From Aliivibrio sp. EL58 (GTDB lineage: Bacteria; Pseudomonadota; Gammaproteobacteria; Enterobacterales; Vibrionaceae), in the NCBI RefSeq assembly GCF_900312675.1, contig NZ_OMPC01000012.1, positions 295,700-359,699 of the forward strand: 64,000 nt of DNA. The letters run 5' to 3'. The notes beneath the pieces are model-generated. The model had not been told where the DNA came from and made no database searches. It saw only the letters and a list, made by a program, of their open reading frames with translations. The translations under genes and the position numbers were made by a program. Positions 1-8,395 of this stretch are shown one piece after another (position 1 is the stretch's first letter; each line of letters opens with the position of its first letter).

Positions 1-256
1 CTACCCAGGTAAAGTAATGCGTATCGTTGATTTCGGTGCATTCGTTACAGTTCTTGGTCCTAAAGAAGGTCTAGTACACATTTCTCAAATCGCTGAAGAG
101 CGTATCGAGAAAGTAGCTGACCACCTACAAGTTGGTCAAGAAGTACAAACTAAAGTACTAGAGATCGACCGTCAAGGCCGTATCCGTCTAAGTATCAAAG
201 AAGCAAATGCTGAGCTAAACCCAGCAGCTGCTGCAGAAGTTAAAGACGCAGAATAA
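1..256 (+). CDS. pnp: Polyribonucleotide nucleotidyltransferase (PNPase), C-terminal end, partial
   Basis: This is the 3' end of an open frame that enters from the left edge; reading starts in frame at base 2. The visible 84 residues form an S1 RNA-binding domain ([15 protein letters not shown], then [13 protein letters not shown] and the closing RIRLSIKEA) followed by a short Ala-rich acidic tail. S1 domains occur in several proteins, but an S1 domain at the very C-terminus directly upstream of nlpI is the classic pnp-nlpI order of enterics and vibrios. PNPase degrades RNA 3' to 5' with phosphate and is part of the degradosome. The KH domain and both RNase PH-like domains lie outside the window. 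A strong terminator follows. Confidence 0.9.
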   Translation, partial: YPGKVMRIVDFGAFVTVLGPKEGLVHISQIAEERIEKVADHLQVGQEVQTKVLEIDRQGRIRLSIKEANAELNPAAAAEVKDAE

Positions 257-294
257 TCTGATTGATTACAGTCTTTTGATTTAAAGCGTGTTAT

Positions 295-324
295 AAAGGG
301 AGCAGAAATGCTCCCTTTTCTTTT
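295..324 (+). terminator. Rho-independent terminator after pnp
   Basis: A perfect 10-bp stem (AAAGGGAGCA / TGCTCCCTTT) closed by a GAAA tetraloop and followed by TCTTTT. It separates pnp from nlpI. Confidence 0.9.
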
Positions 325-366
325 AACTGTAGTTAGAAGAAGTCAGCTTATCATAGGAGAAAATGA

Positions 367-1326
367 GTGAATTGGATTCGAGTTGCGTTAGTAGGCGCAG
401 TATTAGTTATATCAGGATGTGCATCAAACTCCTCTGGATGGGGCACTCCACCAATGGCGGTTCCTTTGCAGCCAAGTATTCAGCAAGAGATCCAGCTGTC
501 TCGTTTGGACCAACTGTTATTACGACCAGATGTCGATAATATTACTCGTGCAAAAATGTTCTATGAACGTGGTTTAATTAATGACAGTTTAGGTCTACGT
601 GATTTAGCTCGTGTAGACTTCACCCAATCTCTTAATTTAAAGCCAGATCAAAGTGATGTTTTTAATATTTTGGGTGTGTATTACACGCAAAATACTGACT
701 TTGATGGTGCTTATGAAGCATTAGATTCTGCATTAGAACTCGACCCAACGAATCAATTTGCAGAGCGTAATTTAGCTATCGCCCTTTATTATGGCGAGCG
801 TTACGATCAAGCTTATGAGATAGCAAAGAAACATTATAATGATGCACCAACAGACCCATATCGTGCGATTTGGCTCTATTGGATAGGTCTTGAAATTGAT
901 CCTATTGCAGCAACAGAAGAATTTAAAGTTCAGTATCAACAACGAACTGACGGTGATTTTGGTTGGGAGTTAGCTGGCGTTATTTTAAAAGAAACATCAG
1001 AAGATGAATTTTTAAAAACAATACTTAGTACTACCCGCAATAATGTTGCTTTAGCTGAAAAGTTGACAGAAGGTTACTTCTATCTTGCTAAGCGTTATCA
1101 ACACGAAGGTGATTATCCAAATGCAATTGCTCTGTATAAATTAGCAATGGCGGGTAATGTCTATGAGTTTGTTGAACATCGTTATTCATTTGTTGAGCTT
1201 GGTAAAATTTACCAATCATTACGAGCGATACAAGAAGAGAAACTGAAACAGCAACAAGCGTTAGAAGTAAAATCAGCGCCAGAACAACCAGAAAAAGAAG
1301 TGTTAAAAGACGAAGCGACCGAATAA
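367..1326 (+). CDS. nlpI: Lipoprotein NlpI, TPR-repeat adaptor
   Basis: A predicted outer-membrane lipoprotein. The first 18 residues form a lipoprotein signal (hydrophobic stretch ending in VISGC), with Cys18 as the lipidation site. Tetratricopeptide repeats follow from about residue 60 (for example AKMFYERGLINDSLGLRDLA and the ALELDP repeat near 125). In E. coli NlpI scaffolds the Prc protease and peptidoglycan hydrolases. The start is GTG at 367: it has AGGAG 7 nt upstream, while the nearby ATG at 363 is out of frame. The protein is 319 aa, about 25 longer than E. coli NlpI, because of a charged Glu/Lys-rich tail after residue 285. It lies directly after pnp, as in enterics. Confidence 0.92.
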   Translation: MNWIRVALVGAVLVISGCASNSSGWGTPPMAVPLQPSIQQEIQLSRLDQLLLRPDVDNITRAKMFYERGLINDSLGLRDLARVDFTQSLNLKPDQSDVFNILGVYYTQNTDFDGAYEALDSALELDPTNQFAERNLAIALYYGERYDQAYEIAKKHYNDAPTDPYRAIWLYWIGLEIDPIAATEEFKVQYQQRTDGDFGWELAGVILKETSEDEFLKTILSTTRNNVALAEKLTEGYFYLAKRYQHEGDYPNAIALYKLAMAGNVYEFVEHRYSFVELGKIYQSLRAIQEEKLKQQQALEVKSAPEQPEKEVLKDEATE

Positions 1327-1348
1327 TAGTCGTTCGACTCAGTTAAAT

Positions 1349-1400
1349 AAAAAGCCCTTACTTATACTCTTAGTTTAAAGTGTATAAGTAAGGGCTTTTT
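1349..1400. terminator. Bidirectional terminator between nlpI and ubiV
   Basis: A long stem (AAAAAGCCCTTACTTATAC paired with GTATAAGTAAGGGCTTTTT) with A-runs on one side and T-runs on the other. It can stop nlpI transcription from the left and ubiV transcription from the right. Confidence 0.9.
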
Positions 1401-1429
1401 GTTATCTTAATAACGCTATTTGGGCGATA

Positions 1430-2308
1430 TTATAACTGTATATCAAGGCCAGCAATGTTATGCCAATAACCATTACAGTGACGAGCATCTTTTAAAGAGA
1501 ATTTTTCTAAGCCTGTTTCATTGGCTTTAAATTTAGAAACTTCACTGAATGTTTCAACACTTAAAGGACTTAATCGCACAACATCAACCAGTTCATTCAT
1601 ACTTGGTAGATCGTTAATTAAGTTGTAGCAATAACCCGATTGAGTTTGAATGCCGTTTAAGGTGAAGACTTCTTGTCCCTCTTGGCTGTTTACCGTGATG
1701 CCATTTGGGTACTTAATACAGCAAGTCTCACATTCATCTTTGGGTTTATTTTCCGCTCTTGCGGTAAAGCAGCGAGCTGAATATGCTAATGGCAGATAAC
1801 CATAGCTGAACACCTCAGTTTCAAACTTATCGCGGATCCCAAGGTCGTCACATTGAGTTAATACGTTCTGTAACCATTCACGTGATAGTTCAACAGGCAT
1901 ACACCAACGAGTCATACCTTGCTTCAAAAATAAGTTTAAGGTTTGAGCGTTATAACAGTTAACCGCTGGTCCAACGACGAAAGGAACTTTGCTTTCTGAA
2001 GCTAATTGAATCGCTGAAACGTCATTAGCCTCAATAATGAAATCACCATTATCAATGTACTTTTTCATGGCATTGACTTCACTTGGGGCTTCTAAGAGCG
2101 CCATAGTCGATAAAACGACTTGCTTGCCAGAGTCAGAAATATCTTTAGCAATAGCAAACCAATCTTTTGGTTTCATTTCACGACGTTTTGAACAAACACT
2201 CTCGCCCAAATAAATAATATCTGCTTCACTGCTTATCGATTTCAGATAAAAAGATTCAATATTCTCTTTAGACCAAAAGTATAAAAGTGGACCTAATGCA
2301 TATTTCAT
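1430..2308 (-). CDS. ubiV: UbiV, O2-independent ubiquinone hydroxylation Fe-S protein (U32 family)
   Basis: A U32 peptidase-like protein that, with UbiU and UbiT, supports ubiquinone hydroxylation without oxygen; UbiU-UbiV form a heterodimer carrying 4Fe-4S clusters. The four cluster cysteines known from E. coli are present at the same numbers: Cys39, Cys180, Cys193 and Cys197 (the latter within DECETCC). Length is 292 aa, as in the family. It lies 9 nt downstream of ubiU on the same strand, so the two form an operon, ended by the bidirectional terminator shared with nlpI. An anaerobic role fits a facultative organism; no convincing FNR box was seen upstream of ubiU. Confidence 0.93.
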   Translation of the reverse strand: MKYALGPLLYFWSKENIESFYLKSISSEADIIYLGESVCSKRREMKPKDWFAIAKDISDSGKQVVLSTMALLEAPSEVNAMKKYIDNGDFIIEANDVSAIQLASESKVPFVVGPAVNCYNAQTLNLFLKQGMTRWCMPVELSREWLQNVLTQCDDLGIRDKFETEVFSYGYLPLAYSARCFTARAENKPKDECETCCIKYPNGITVNSQEGQEVFTLNGIQTQSGYCYNLINDLPSMNELVDVVRLSPLSVETFSEVSKFKANETGLEKFSLKDARHCNGYWHNIAGLDIQL

Positions 2309-2317
2309 AATGTTCTC

Positions 2318-3319
2318 CTATTGCCACTTCTTATGATAAGCACCAAGGGTTGTTTGAGTCCCCTCAGATACATTTGCCAGAGTTGCATCCCATTTAGGTT
2401 CAACAGAATAACCTTCAGGATTTGCTTTATAATGATCAATGGCTGCTCGCCAAGTTCGCGTTACTTGTTCGACATAAGCAGGACTACGTTGACGACCTTC
2501 AATTTTTACAGAGGCCACATTAGCAGCGAAAAGTTCAGGCACAAGAGATAAGGTATTTAAACTGGTAGGCTCTTCTAATGCATGGAATGTTTTTCCTTCT
2601 ACATCAAAGCGGCCCTTACAAAGTGTTGGGTAACCTGCATTCTCACCTTCACCATAACGATCAATAAGAATATTATTCAATCGTGATTCAAGGCCATTTT
2701 CTGTTTCTTGCCAACGAACATATTTTGCTGGAGAGCAAGCACCAACGGTATTTGGTGATTCTCCTGTCATATAAGAAGATAAGTAACAACGACCTTCAGA
2801 CATGATGCATAAGCTACCAAAGGCGAAAACTTCTAAATCCACATCAGAGGTTAGATTGCGTGATAGTTGTTTTACCTGATGGATTGAGAGAACTCGTGGC
2901 AAGACAACACGCTTGATATTGAAATTCTTTTTATAGAAATCAATCGCAGCAACGTTGGTTGCAGAAGCTTGAACTGATAAGTGTAGTTCTAAATCTGGAT
3001 AAGTGTTCGCCGCGTATTCTAGAACCCCAATATCTGAGATAATTAATGCATCAATCCCCATAGCTGCCGCATTATCGACGGCTTTAGTCCAACGGCTAAA
3101 TCCATCTGGGTGAGCAAATGTATTTAAAGCGACGTGAATGTGCTTATTATGGTCGTGAACGTATTGCACTGCTTTCTCAAGCTTTTTACCGGTGAAATTT
3201 AAACCTGCAAAATGGCGAGCATTAGTATCGTCTTTAAAACCGATATAAACCGCATCGGCACCGCAATCAATTGCGGTTTTTAGAGCAGGTAAATTACCAG
3301 CTGGGCAGAGGAGTTCCAT
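2318..3319 (-). CDS. ubiU: UbiU, O2-independent ubiquinone hydroxylation Fe-S protein (U32 family)
   Basis: Partner of UbiV. It opens with the U32 signature MELLCPAGNLPALKTAID, and the four cluster cysteines are visible at 171, 178, 195 and 234 (SLCIMSEGRCYL, GACSPAK, PTLCKGRF), each within two residues of the E. coli positions. Length 333 aa matches the family. The ATG at 3319 is preceded by a weak GGTATT-type ribosome site. It is the first gene of the ubiUV operon. In E. coli ubiT is divergent and adjacent; here a c-di-GMP gene intervenes. Confidence 0.94.
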   Translation of the reverse strand: MELLCPAGNLPALKTAIDCGADAVYIGFKDDTNARHFAGLNFTGKKLEKAVQYVHDHNKHIHVALNTFAHPDGFSRWTKAVDNAAAMGIDALIISDIGVLEYAANTYPDLELHLSVQASATNVAAIDFYKKNFNIKRVVLPRVLSIHQVKQLSRNLTSDVDLEVFAFGSLCIMSEGRCYLSSYMTGESPNTVGACSPAKYVRWQETENGLESRLNNILIDRYGEGENAGYPTLCKGRFDVEGKTFHALEEPTSLNTLSLVPELFAANVASVKIEGRQRSPAYVEQVTRTWRAAIDHYKANPEGYSVEPKWDATLANVSEGTQTTLGAYHKKWQ

Positions 3320-3483
3320 AAGAATACCTAGTTACAAAAATCTGATGCTCTATGATAATGATAAGATAAATTTGAAACTTGATTTAAGGCAGGTTTTTTG
3401 TTCTTTTGTTGTCTTAATAAAGCCTTGGCATTAAATAGTATTAAAGATGACTTTTTTTGATTTAATTTTACATAATAGGTTGT

Positions 3484-3518
3484 AATACCTAGAAAGTGGC
3501 AGGCACTATCTAGGTATT
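3484..3518. other. Strong hairpin lacking a T-tract, between ubiU and the GGDEF-EAL gene
   Basis: AATACCTAGA (3484-3493) pairs perfectly with TCTAGGTATT (3509-3518), and inner AGTG pairs with CACT around a gcagg loop. It sits 18 nt beyond the stop of the minus-strand GGDEF-EAL gene, so it could protect or end that mRNA. No U-run follows in either direction, so intrinsic termination is uncertain. Confidence 0.55.
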
Positions 3519-3536
3519 AAGTAGGCAAGTATTTGA

Positions 3537-5564
3537 TTATCTTGAACGTTTATTTTGTACTAATAGCGCTTCAATCTCATGTTTTGGTTGAGGTTTGTGG
3601 AAGTGGAAGCCTTGAATGGAATCACAGTTTAAACTTGATAGCAGCATCGCTTGTTGTCTTGTTTCTACACCCTCAGCAACGATATCCATGTTCAAGTTTT
3701 TACCTAAATTAATCACATTTTCAATAATAGTAATTTGTTTGGGTAGTGTATCTATTTCATTAATGAAACCACGATCAATCTTTAATTCATCGAGTGGGAA
3801 GCGAGCAAGGTAAGCTAAAGAGGAATAACCAGTACCAAAGTCATCAATAGAAAGGGTAAACCCAAGTTTTTTAATCGCATCAAGCATTTGAATGGCATGC
3901 TCACCATCACTCATTACTGCGCTTTCTGTTAACTCGAGAGTGATGTCGTTTGGATCCACTTGAGTTGTTTTTAATAGTCGCTCCATATATTCAAGCAACA
4001 GAGGGTTGCCAAATTGTTCTGGTGACAGGTTGATGGCAATTCTTCCCGGTAAAATACCTTGGCTTCTCCATTCTTTAACTGTCTGGAATACTTCACGCAT
4101 AACCACTTTGCCTAGCGTTTCAATCAAGCCTGAACGCTCAGCAACGGGAATAAATCGAGCAGGGCTGATATAACCTTCTACAGGGTGCTTCCAACGCACA
4201 AGAGCTTCAGCACCATTGATTCTGAAATCACGAGCACTTACTTTTGGCTGATACCATACTTCAAGGCCATTGTTTTGTAAGGCTTTTTGTAATTCAATTT
4301 CTAACCATAAACGCATTCTTGCTTCTTTGTTCATTTGGTCATGAAATTTGATTAATCGATTTCGGCCACGATCTTTGGCTTCGTACATTGCGGTATCTGC
4401 ATTTTGTAGCAAGCTTCGAGCATCTGTCCCATCGGTTGGGTATTGAACGCTACCAATAGAACAAGCGAGTCGTTTAGAGAAATGAACCAGGTCAAAAGGT
4501 TGATTGATCAGCTTTATTATCTTTTCAGCCAGTTGTTCAAGGATTTGGTTGTGTTCAGGTTTTGGAAAAAGAATACCAAATTCATCTCCGGCTAGATGAC
4601 CAACCACTGCGTGTTTTGGAAGTAACTTCTGTAAGCGAGTTGAAATTTCTTTTAATACTCTATCGCCAATGTGATGGCCTAAAGAGTCGTTAATGTTTTT
4701 AAAGTTATCGATGTCCAAATAGAGCATGAAAAAGGGAACATCTTCTTTAATCATTTTTTCAATAACGTGAGTAAAACCGTGTCGGTTATAGATCCCCGTT
4801 AATAAATCAATTTGGGATGCGGCAACTTGGCTTACAACTGCAGTCTGTTTTTTATTTTCTTTTACAATAACTAAATGAGCAGGGCTACCTAAAATGTGTG
4901 TTTCTTCAACGGTTAAGGTTAGCTCTATTCGCGTACCACAATTAACGGTCGTTCTCACAATTAATTGTTGTTCCGACGCTAGAGTGATAATGGCTTCTGA
5001 TAATGATTGGTTTTTATTTGCAGGAGTTAACAGTTGCTCAATACTTTCACCGATAAATTCACTGGCTTTATTAAAACCAAGTACTTTAGCTGAGGCGGTA
5101 TTTGCGGAGACAATAATGTCACCTTCAATTAAGAAGACCGCGTCATTAAGCAGTTCGGTGAGTTTATGATATTTTGATTCACTCTCTTTCAAAGAGCTAA
5201 GTAGTTGCTGCCGCTCAGAGGTATCGACAGCGTGAAAAACAATATAGGTGCCATTATCTTGTTCAATAGGGAATAGACTGAAATGAAGACTGGTATCAAA
5301 GCGGTGGTCATCGAGAGTGATTTCAGCTTCAATTTTCTCTCCATTTAGCGCTCTATTATAATACGCTTTAAGTGACGAGTAGAAATGAGCTCCTAAAATA
5401 TCGCTATCAGATCGACCGTATAACTCTTCTCTATTTAATCCACTGATTTCGCAGTAACGATTATTTACGGTCACATAGTTATGATCCGAGTCCAAAATAG
5501 CAAACAGAAATGGACTATTATCTGTCAGTAAAGGAAGCCAATGTTGTATTTGAGAAAGAGACAT
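3537..5564 (-). CDS. PAS-PAS-GGDEF-EAL protein, cyclic-di-GMP turnover
   Basis: A soluble-looking four-domain signalling protein of 675 aa: PAS about 10-120, a second PAS about 130-235, GGDEF about 255-415, EAL about 425-670. The diguanylate cyclase motif reads AGDEF rather than GGDEF, a variant that can be active. The EAL domain keeps EALVRW, INLSPEQF, LELTES, DDFGTGYSS, LKIDR and AEGVET, so phosphodiesterase activity is likely. There is no transmembrane segment, so sensing would be by PAS in the cytoplasm. The start is set at the ATG at 5564, preceded by a weak GCGGTAA; an upstream in-frame TTG at 5597 is less convincing. It lies between ubiU and ubiT. Its specific input and net activity cannot be told from sequence. 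Confidence 0.9.
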   Translation of the reverse strand: MSLSQIQHWLPLLTDNSPFLFAILDSDHNYVTVNNRYCEISGLNREELYGRSDSDILGAHFYSSLKAYYNRALNGEKIEAEITLDDHRFDTSLHFSLFPIEQDNGTYIVFHAVDTSERQQLLSSLKESESKYHKLTELLNDAVFLIEGDIIVSANTASAKVLGFNKASEFIGESIEQLLTPANKNQSLSEAIITLASEQQLIVRTTVNCGTRIELTLTVEETHILGSPAHLVIVKENKKQTAVVSQVAASQIDLLTGIYNRHGFTHVIEKMIKEDVPFFMLYLDIDNFKNINDSLGHHIGDRVLKEISTRLQKLLPKHAVVGHLAGDEFGILFPKPEHNQILEQLAEKIIKLINQPFDLVHFSKRLACSIGSVQYPTDGTDARSLLQNADTAMYEAKDRGRNRLIKFHDQMNKEARMRLWLEIELQKALQNNGLEVWYQPKVSARDFRINGAEALVRWKHPVEGYISPARFIPVAERSGLIETLGKVVMREVFQTVKEWRSQGILPGRIAINLSPEQFGNPLLLEYMERLLKTTQVDPNDITLELTESAVMSDGEHAIQMLDAIKKLGFTLSIDDFGTGYSSLAYLARFPLDELKIDRGFINEIDTLPKQITIIENVINLGKNLNMDIVAEGVETRQQAMLLSSLNCDSIQGFHFHKPQPKHEIEALLVQNKRSR

Positions 5565-5782
5565 AGTGTTACCGCTTTTTAGTAAAAAGAAGACCAATAA
5601 CTTCCAGAATTAATAATAATCATCAGTATTTATAAGTCGAACAATAAAATATACATTGAATGAATCCCTATTTTCTACCCTAAATTGTAATAAGTGCTTT
5701 TTTTGATAAGAAACAGGTTAGATATCGGGCAATCAATTTATACTTGCTTACAGTTATCGACCAAATGTAATGGAAATTAAGC

Positions 5783-6301
5783 GTGATTAATCAAATTCGT
5801 TCAAAAATAGTAAAAAATGCGGCATCGATCTTAAAAACACCGGCAAAGTTAGTTCCTGTTTCAATGCAACAGAAGGTATTGCTTGAAGGGTTAAAACAAG
5901 TATTTCATGAAGCGCTTGAAGATGGTGATTTTGAGTTTTTAGAAGATAAATGGTTAAAAGTTTCAATTACTGATCTCGAATTGCACTGGTTTATCAGTTA
6001 TCAAGATGAAAAGCTGATAGTCTCAGGCAACATCGAGAGTGATGATGTGAGCTTTAGCGGACAGTTAAATGATTTAATCTTGATTGCTGGCCGTAAAGAA
6101 GATCCTGATACTCTATTTTTCCAACGTCGCTTGAAAATTGAAGGTGATACAGAGCTTGGGTTAGAAGTGAAAAACTTGATGGACAGTGTAGATCTTGATT
6201 CATTACCAAAGCCTTTAAATCAAGCATTAATGACGTTGGCTAATTTTGTCCAACAGGGCTTGCAGAAGCCTGAAGTAAAAGAGACGATAAATGCTTATTA
6301 G
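5783..6301 (+). CDS. ubiT: UbiT, SCP2-domain ubiquinone biosynthesis accessory factor
   Basis: A sterol-carrier-protein-2 fold protein of 172 aa required with UbiU and UbiV for oxygen-independent ubiquinone synthesis; it is thought to hold the hydrophobic intermediates. The SCP2-like stretch spans roughly residues 30-145 (LELHWFISYQDEKLIVSG, RRLKIEGDTELGLEVKNLMD). The start is GTG at 5783, with TGGA about 8 nt upstream. The 3' end overlaps the next gene by 11 nt, so the two are probably translationally coupled. Its partners ubiU-ubiV lie 2.5 kb away on the other strand. Confidence 0.92.
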   Translation: MINQIRSKIVKNAASILKTPAKLVPVSMQQKVLLEGLKQVFHEALEDGDFEFLEDKWLKVSITDLELHWFISYQDEKLIVSGNIESDDVSFSGQLNDLILIAGRKEDPDTLFFQRRLKIEGDTELGLEVKNLMDSVDLDSLPKPLNQALMTLANFVQQGLQKPEVKETINAY

Positions 6302-6794
6302 AACTGAAGCTCCAGCGGATATTTTAACGATTGATCGATTAGTTCGTACGACATTTGAAACAGAAGCAGAAGCTAGCTTGGTCATGTCCTTACGTGAAAA
6401 TAGCCATTTAACTTTATCATTAGTGGCTTGTACGGATGAAGGTGAAGTGATTGGACACTGCTTGTTTAGCCCTGTAATGCTTAATGGTGAAGATCTTAAT
6501 TGGCAAGGGCTCGCTCCTTTGTGCGTTAAAGAAGAGTACCAAAAACAAGGCATAGCCCAGGACTTAATTAAAGAGGGGTTAGAAACACTGACCGAACTCG
6601 GTTACCCTGTTGTTGTTGTGTTAGGTGATCCTGCCTATTATCAACGCTTTGGTTTTGAAACGGCCAAAAATCATGGTATGGAATGCAAATGGGAAGTGCC
6701 AGAAGAGGCATTTATGATTAAAGCGTGCTCACCCGAATTCATAGAAGGGAAAGCAGGCTTGATCGAATACTGCCCTGAGTTTGATTTACTATAA
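6291..6794 (+). CDS. yhbS: GNAT-family N-acetyltransferase, YhbS-like
   Basis: A 167-aa protein with a GNAT fold. The acetyl-CoA loop is seen as QKQGIAQDLI near residue 85, and there is a conserved VLGDPAYYQRFGF segment near 105-120, which is typical of YhbS. The ATG at 6291 lies inside the ubiT 3' end (ATAAATG, 11-nt overlap). The ubiT-yhbS pairing is the same as in E. coli. The physiological substrate is not evident from sequence. Confidence 0.85.
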   Translation: MLIRTEAPADILTIDRLVRTTFETEAEASLVMSLRENSHLTLSLVACTDEGEVIGHCLFSPVMLNGEDLNWQGLAPLCVKEEYQKQGIAQDLIKEGLETLTELGYPVVVVLGDPAYYQRFGFETAKNHGMECKWEVPEEAFMIKACSPEFIEGKAGLIEYCPEFDLL

Positions 6795-6804
6795 TGAAGT
6801 CATG

Positions 6805-6839
6805 GAATGCTCATATTTACTAATGGGCATTCATTTTTA
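6805..6839 (+). terminator. Terminator after yhbS
   Basis: GAATGCTCAT pairs with ATGGGCATTC (one G-U pair) around an 8-nt loop, followed by ATTTTTAT. It also faces the end of the convergent gene at 6841. Confidence 0.75.
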
Positions 6840-6840
6840 T

Positions 6841-7305
6841 TTATCGTTTTAGTCCCCAGACTTCTATCTTTGCTTTTTTGACGACACCTGCGGCGTTTAA
6901 GGCTAAGCTTCCCCAGCTTTTATATTCTAACTCAAGAAAATCAAATTTCGCTTTTTCTGAACCTGGAAGCTTGTAAACTCTGGTCGACATGCCTTTGGTT
7001 AAGGTACCTAATGTACTTAATTTTTTAGTCGCCCCATCCGTCATAGTGACATTCATGCTTTTAATGTTTACCGTACCTTGGATACACTTTACTTTTATTT
7101 TTGAAAACTTTCTTTCGCTGACAAAAGCAAGAGGTTCAACGGTATCTGTTTCTTCTTCAAAGTTAACTACTTTATCGCTGATTAAAACCCATTCATTTTC
7201 ATTGGCATAGGCAGTATTTACAGAGGCGACATTAATCAATATTACCAATAGTAAAAACGTGATTAATGAGCAAATACCAGCAGCGGTGAGTAATTGTTTT
7301 TTCAT
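6841..7305 (-). CDS. Secreted protein of unknown function, possibly DUF2541-like
   Basis: A 154-aa protein with an N-terminal hydrophobic segment (about residues 9-28) followed by AYA-NE, a plausible signal peptidase I site near residue 34, so probably periplasmic. The mature part looks like a small beta-rich domain (SKIKVKCIQGTVNIKSMNVTM, YKLPGSEKAKFDFLELEYKS). The overall plan of a conserved Cys, an IKSMNV strand and a C-terminal KIEVWG strand resembles the small YaaI/DUF2541 secreted proteins, but I cannot confirm this. It is monocistronic, convergent with yhbS and divergent from holD. No catalytic motif is seen. Confidence 0.7.
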   Translation of the reverse strand: MKKQLLTAAGICSLITFLLLVILINVASVNTAYANENEWVLISDKVVNFEEETDTVEPLAFVSERKFSKIKVKCIQGTVNIKSMNVTMTDGATKKLSTLGTLTKGMSTRVYKLPGSEKAKFDFLELEYKSWGSLALNAAGVVKKAKIEVWGLKR

Positions 7306-7472
7306 GAATATGGCCTTAAGTCAGTCGGGTCGCAAAGACTATAAAATGAAGATAATGCCAAAGTCAGGGGGAGGTCAAATCCATCAGATGTTTATTATTT
7401 AAGACACTTCAAGTGGCATCAATACTGGAATGTTGATAGTATTCTTCCCCTTAGATTGACAGGTGAATTGAT

Positions 7473-7874
7473 ATGCCACAGCAAGCGTTACAGTTTTTAA
7501 ATGAAATGAATATTTCGGTTTGGCAAGTTCGTCAACCTGAATTCTTTCCTGCATTAGAAGCAAGCACAATATCGCTACCTGAAACTTGTCAGTTGTTATT
7601 TGTAGCTCCTGCTATTCCTACTGAACGGGATGCTTTTCTCTTTGGAAAGGTACTTGCGAGTATGAAACTATTACCAGAGCAGGCGTTATTTCTTCCTTCT
7701 GAGTCGTTAGAGTATTTAGCTGAGCATCATTTAACATGGTGCTGGTTCTCAGGTGTGCCTGTTACTGAATTGGAAGAAGTAAAAGCATTAAGTTCACTGC
7801 TTCTTTCTGAAATGCATACCAATACCCAATCACGACGCGATTTATGGCGACAAATTTGTTCTTATGACCATTAA
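7473..7874 (+). CDS. holD: DNA polymerase III psi subunit
   Basis: A 133-aa protein matching HolD: an N-terminal segment QQALQFLNEMNISVWQVRQPEFF, the central CQLLFVAPAIP strand and a C-terminal ARRDLWRQIC-like helix (SRRDLWRQICSY). Psi bridges the chi subunit to the clamp loader and so links SSB to the polymerase. AGGTGA lies upstream of the ATG. It overlaps rimI by 11 nt, the same holD-rimI arrangement as in E. coli. Confidence 0.9.
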   Translation: MPQQALQFLNEMNISVWQVRQPEFFPALEASTISLPETCQLLFVAPAIPTERDAFLFGKVLASMKLLPEQALFLPSESLEYLAEHHLTWCWFSGVPVTELEEVKALSSLLLSEMHTNTQSRRDLWRQICSYDH

Positions 7875-8310
7875 TATTCAATGCATTTCCGATGCTCACC
7901 TAGATGATATTTGGCGAATTGAAAGAGCGGCACATTCACACCCTTGGGCTGAATCAATGATCCGTGATTTGAATAGTCGCTGCGCGCAACACCGAGTGAT
8001 GCTAGAAAACGATCAAGTTGTTGGCTATTTCTATGCTCAAAATGTGGTGGGAGAAGTCACTTTACTCAATATAGCAATAGATCCTGCGTATCAACGAAAA
8101 GGGTTTGGTCGTAAATTGACGGAGTTTTTTATTGATATGTGTATGGAACAAAGCGCTGAGTCTGCTTGGCTTGAGGTGCGTGAAAGTAATGTTAACGCGA
8201 TTTCTTTATATGAATCTGAAGGGTTTAATGAAGTGACTCGACGCCACGATTACTACCCAACAGCTAATGGTAAGGAAGATGCCATTATCATGAGTTATAT
8301 ATTCTTTTAA
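7864..8310 (+). CDS. rimI: Ribosomal protein S18-alanine N-acetyltransferase
   Basis: A 148-aa GNAT enzyme that acetylates the N-terminal Ala of ribosomal protein S18. The acetyl-CoA-binding loop is RKGFGRKL near residue 80, and the RimI-typical HPWAESMIRD (residues about 27-36) and WLEVRESNVNAISLYESEGF are present. It overlaps holD by 11 nt, which suggests coupled translation. Confidence 0.93.
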   Translation: MTINIQCISDAHLDDIWRIERAAHSHPWAESMIRDLNSRCAQHRVMLENDQVVGYFYAQNVVGEVTLLNIAIDPAYQRKGFGRKLTEFFIDMCMEQSAESAWLEVRESNVNAISLYESEGFNEVTRRHDYYPTANGKEDAIIMSYIFF

Positions 8311-8318
8311 TTCGGCGC

Positions 8319-8347
8319 TTTAGATAATCAACGTCTTTGAGTATAAT
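8319..8347 (+). promoter_or_regulatory. Candidate sigma-70 promoter for prfC
   Basis: TTTAGA (8319-8324), 17-bp spacer, TATAAT (8342-8347), about 50 nt upstream of the prfC ATG. The -10 is perfect and the -35 matches 4 of 6. Inferred by eye. Confidence 0.6.
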
Positions 8348-8395
8348 CTCGCCTAATTACATCCTTTCTGAAATCTTACAGGATTATCAACGCTT

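Noticed and set aside
3320..3483. Possible FNR site for ubiUV
   Set aside because: Only isolated TTGAT half-sites were found, without the matching ATCAA at the correct spacing.
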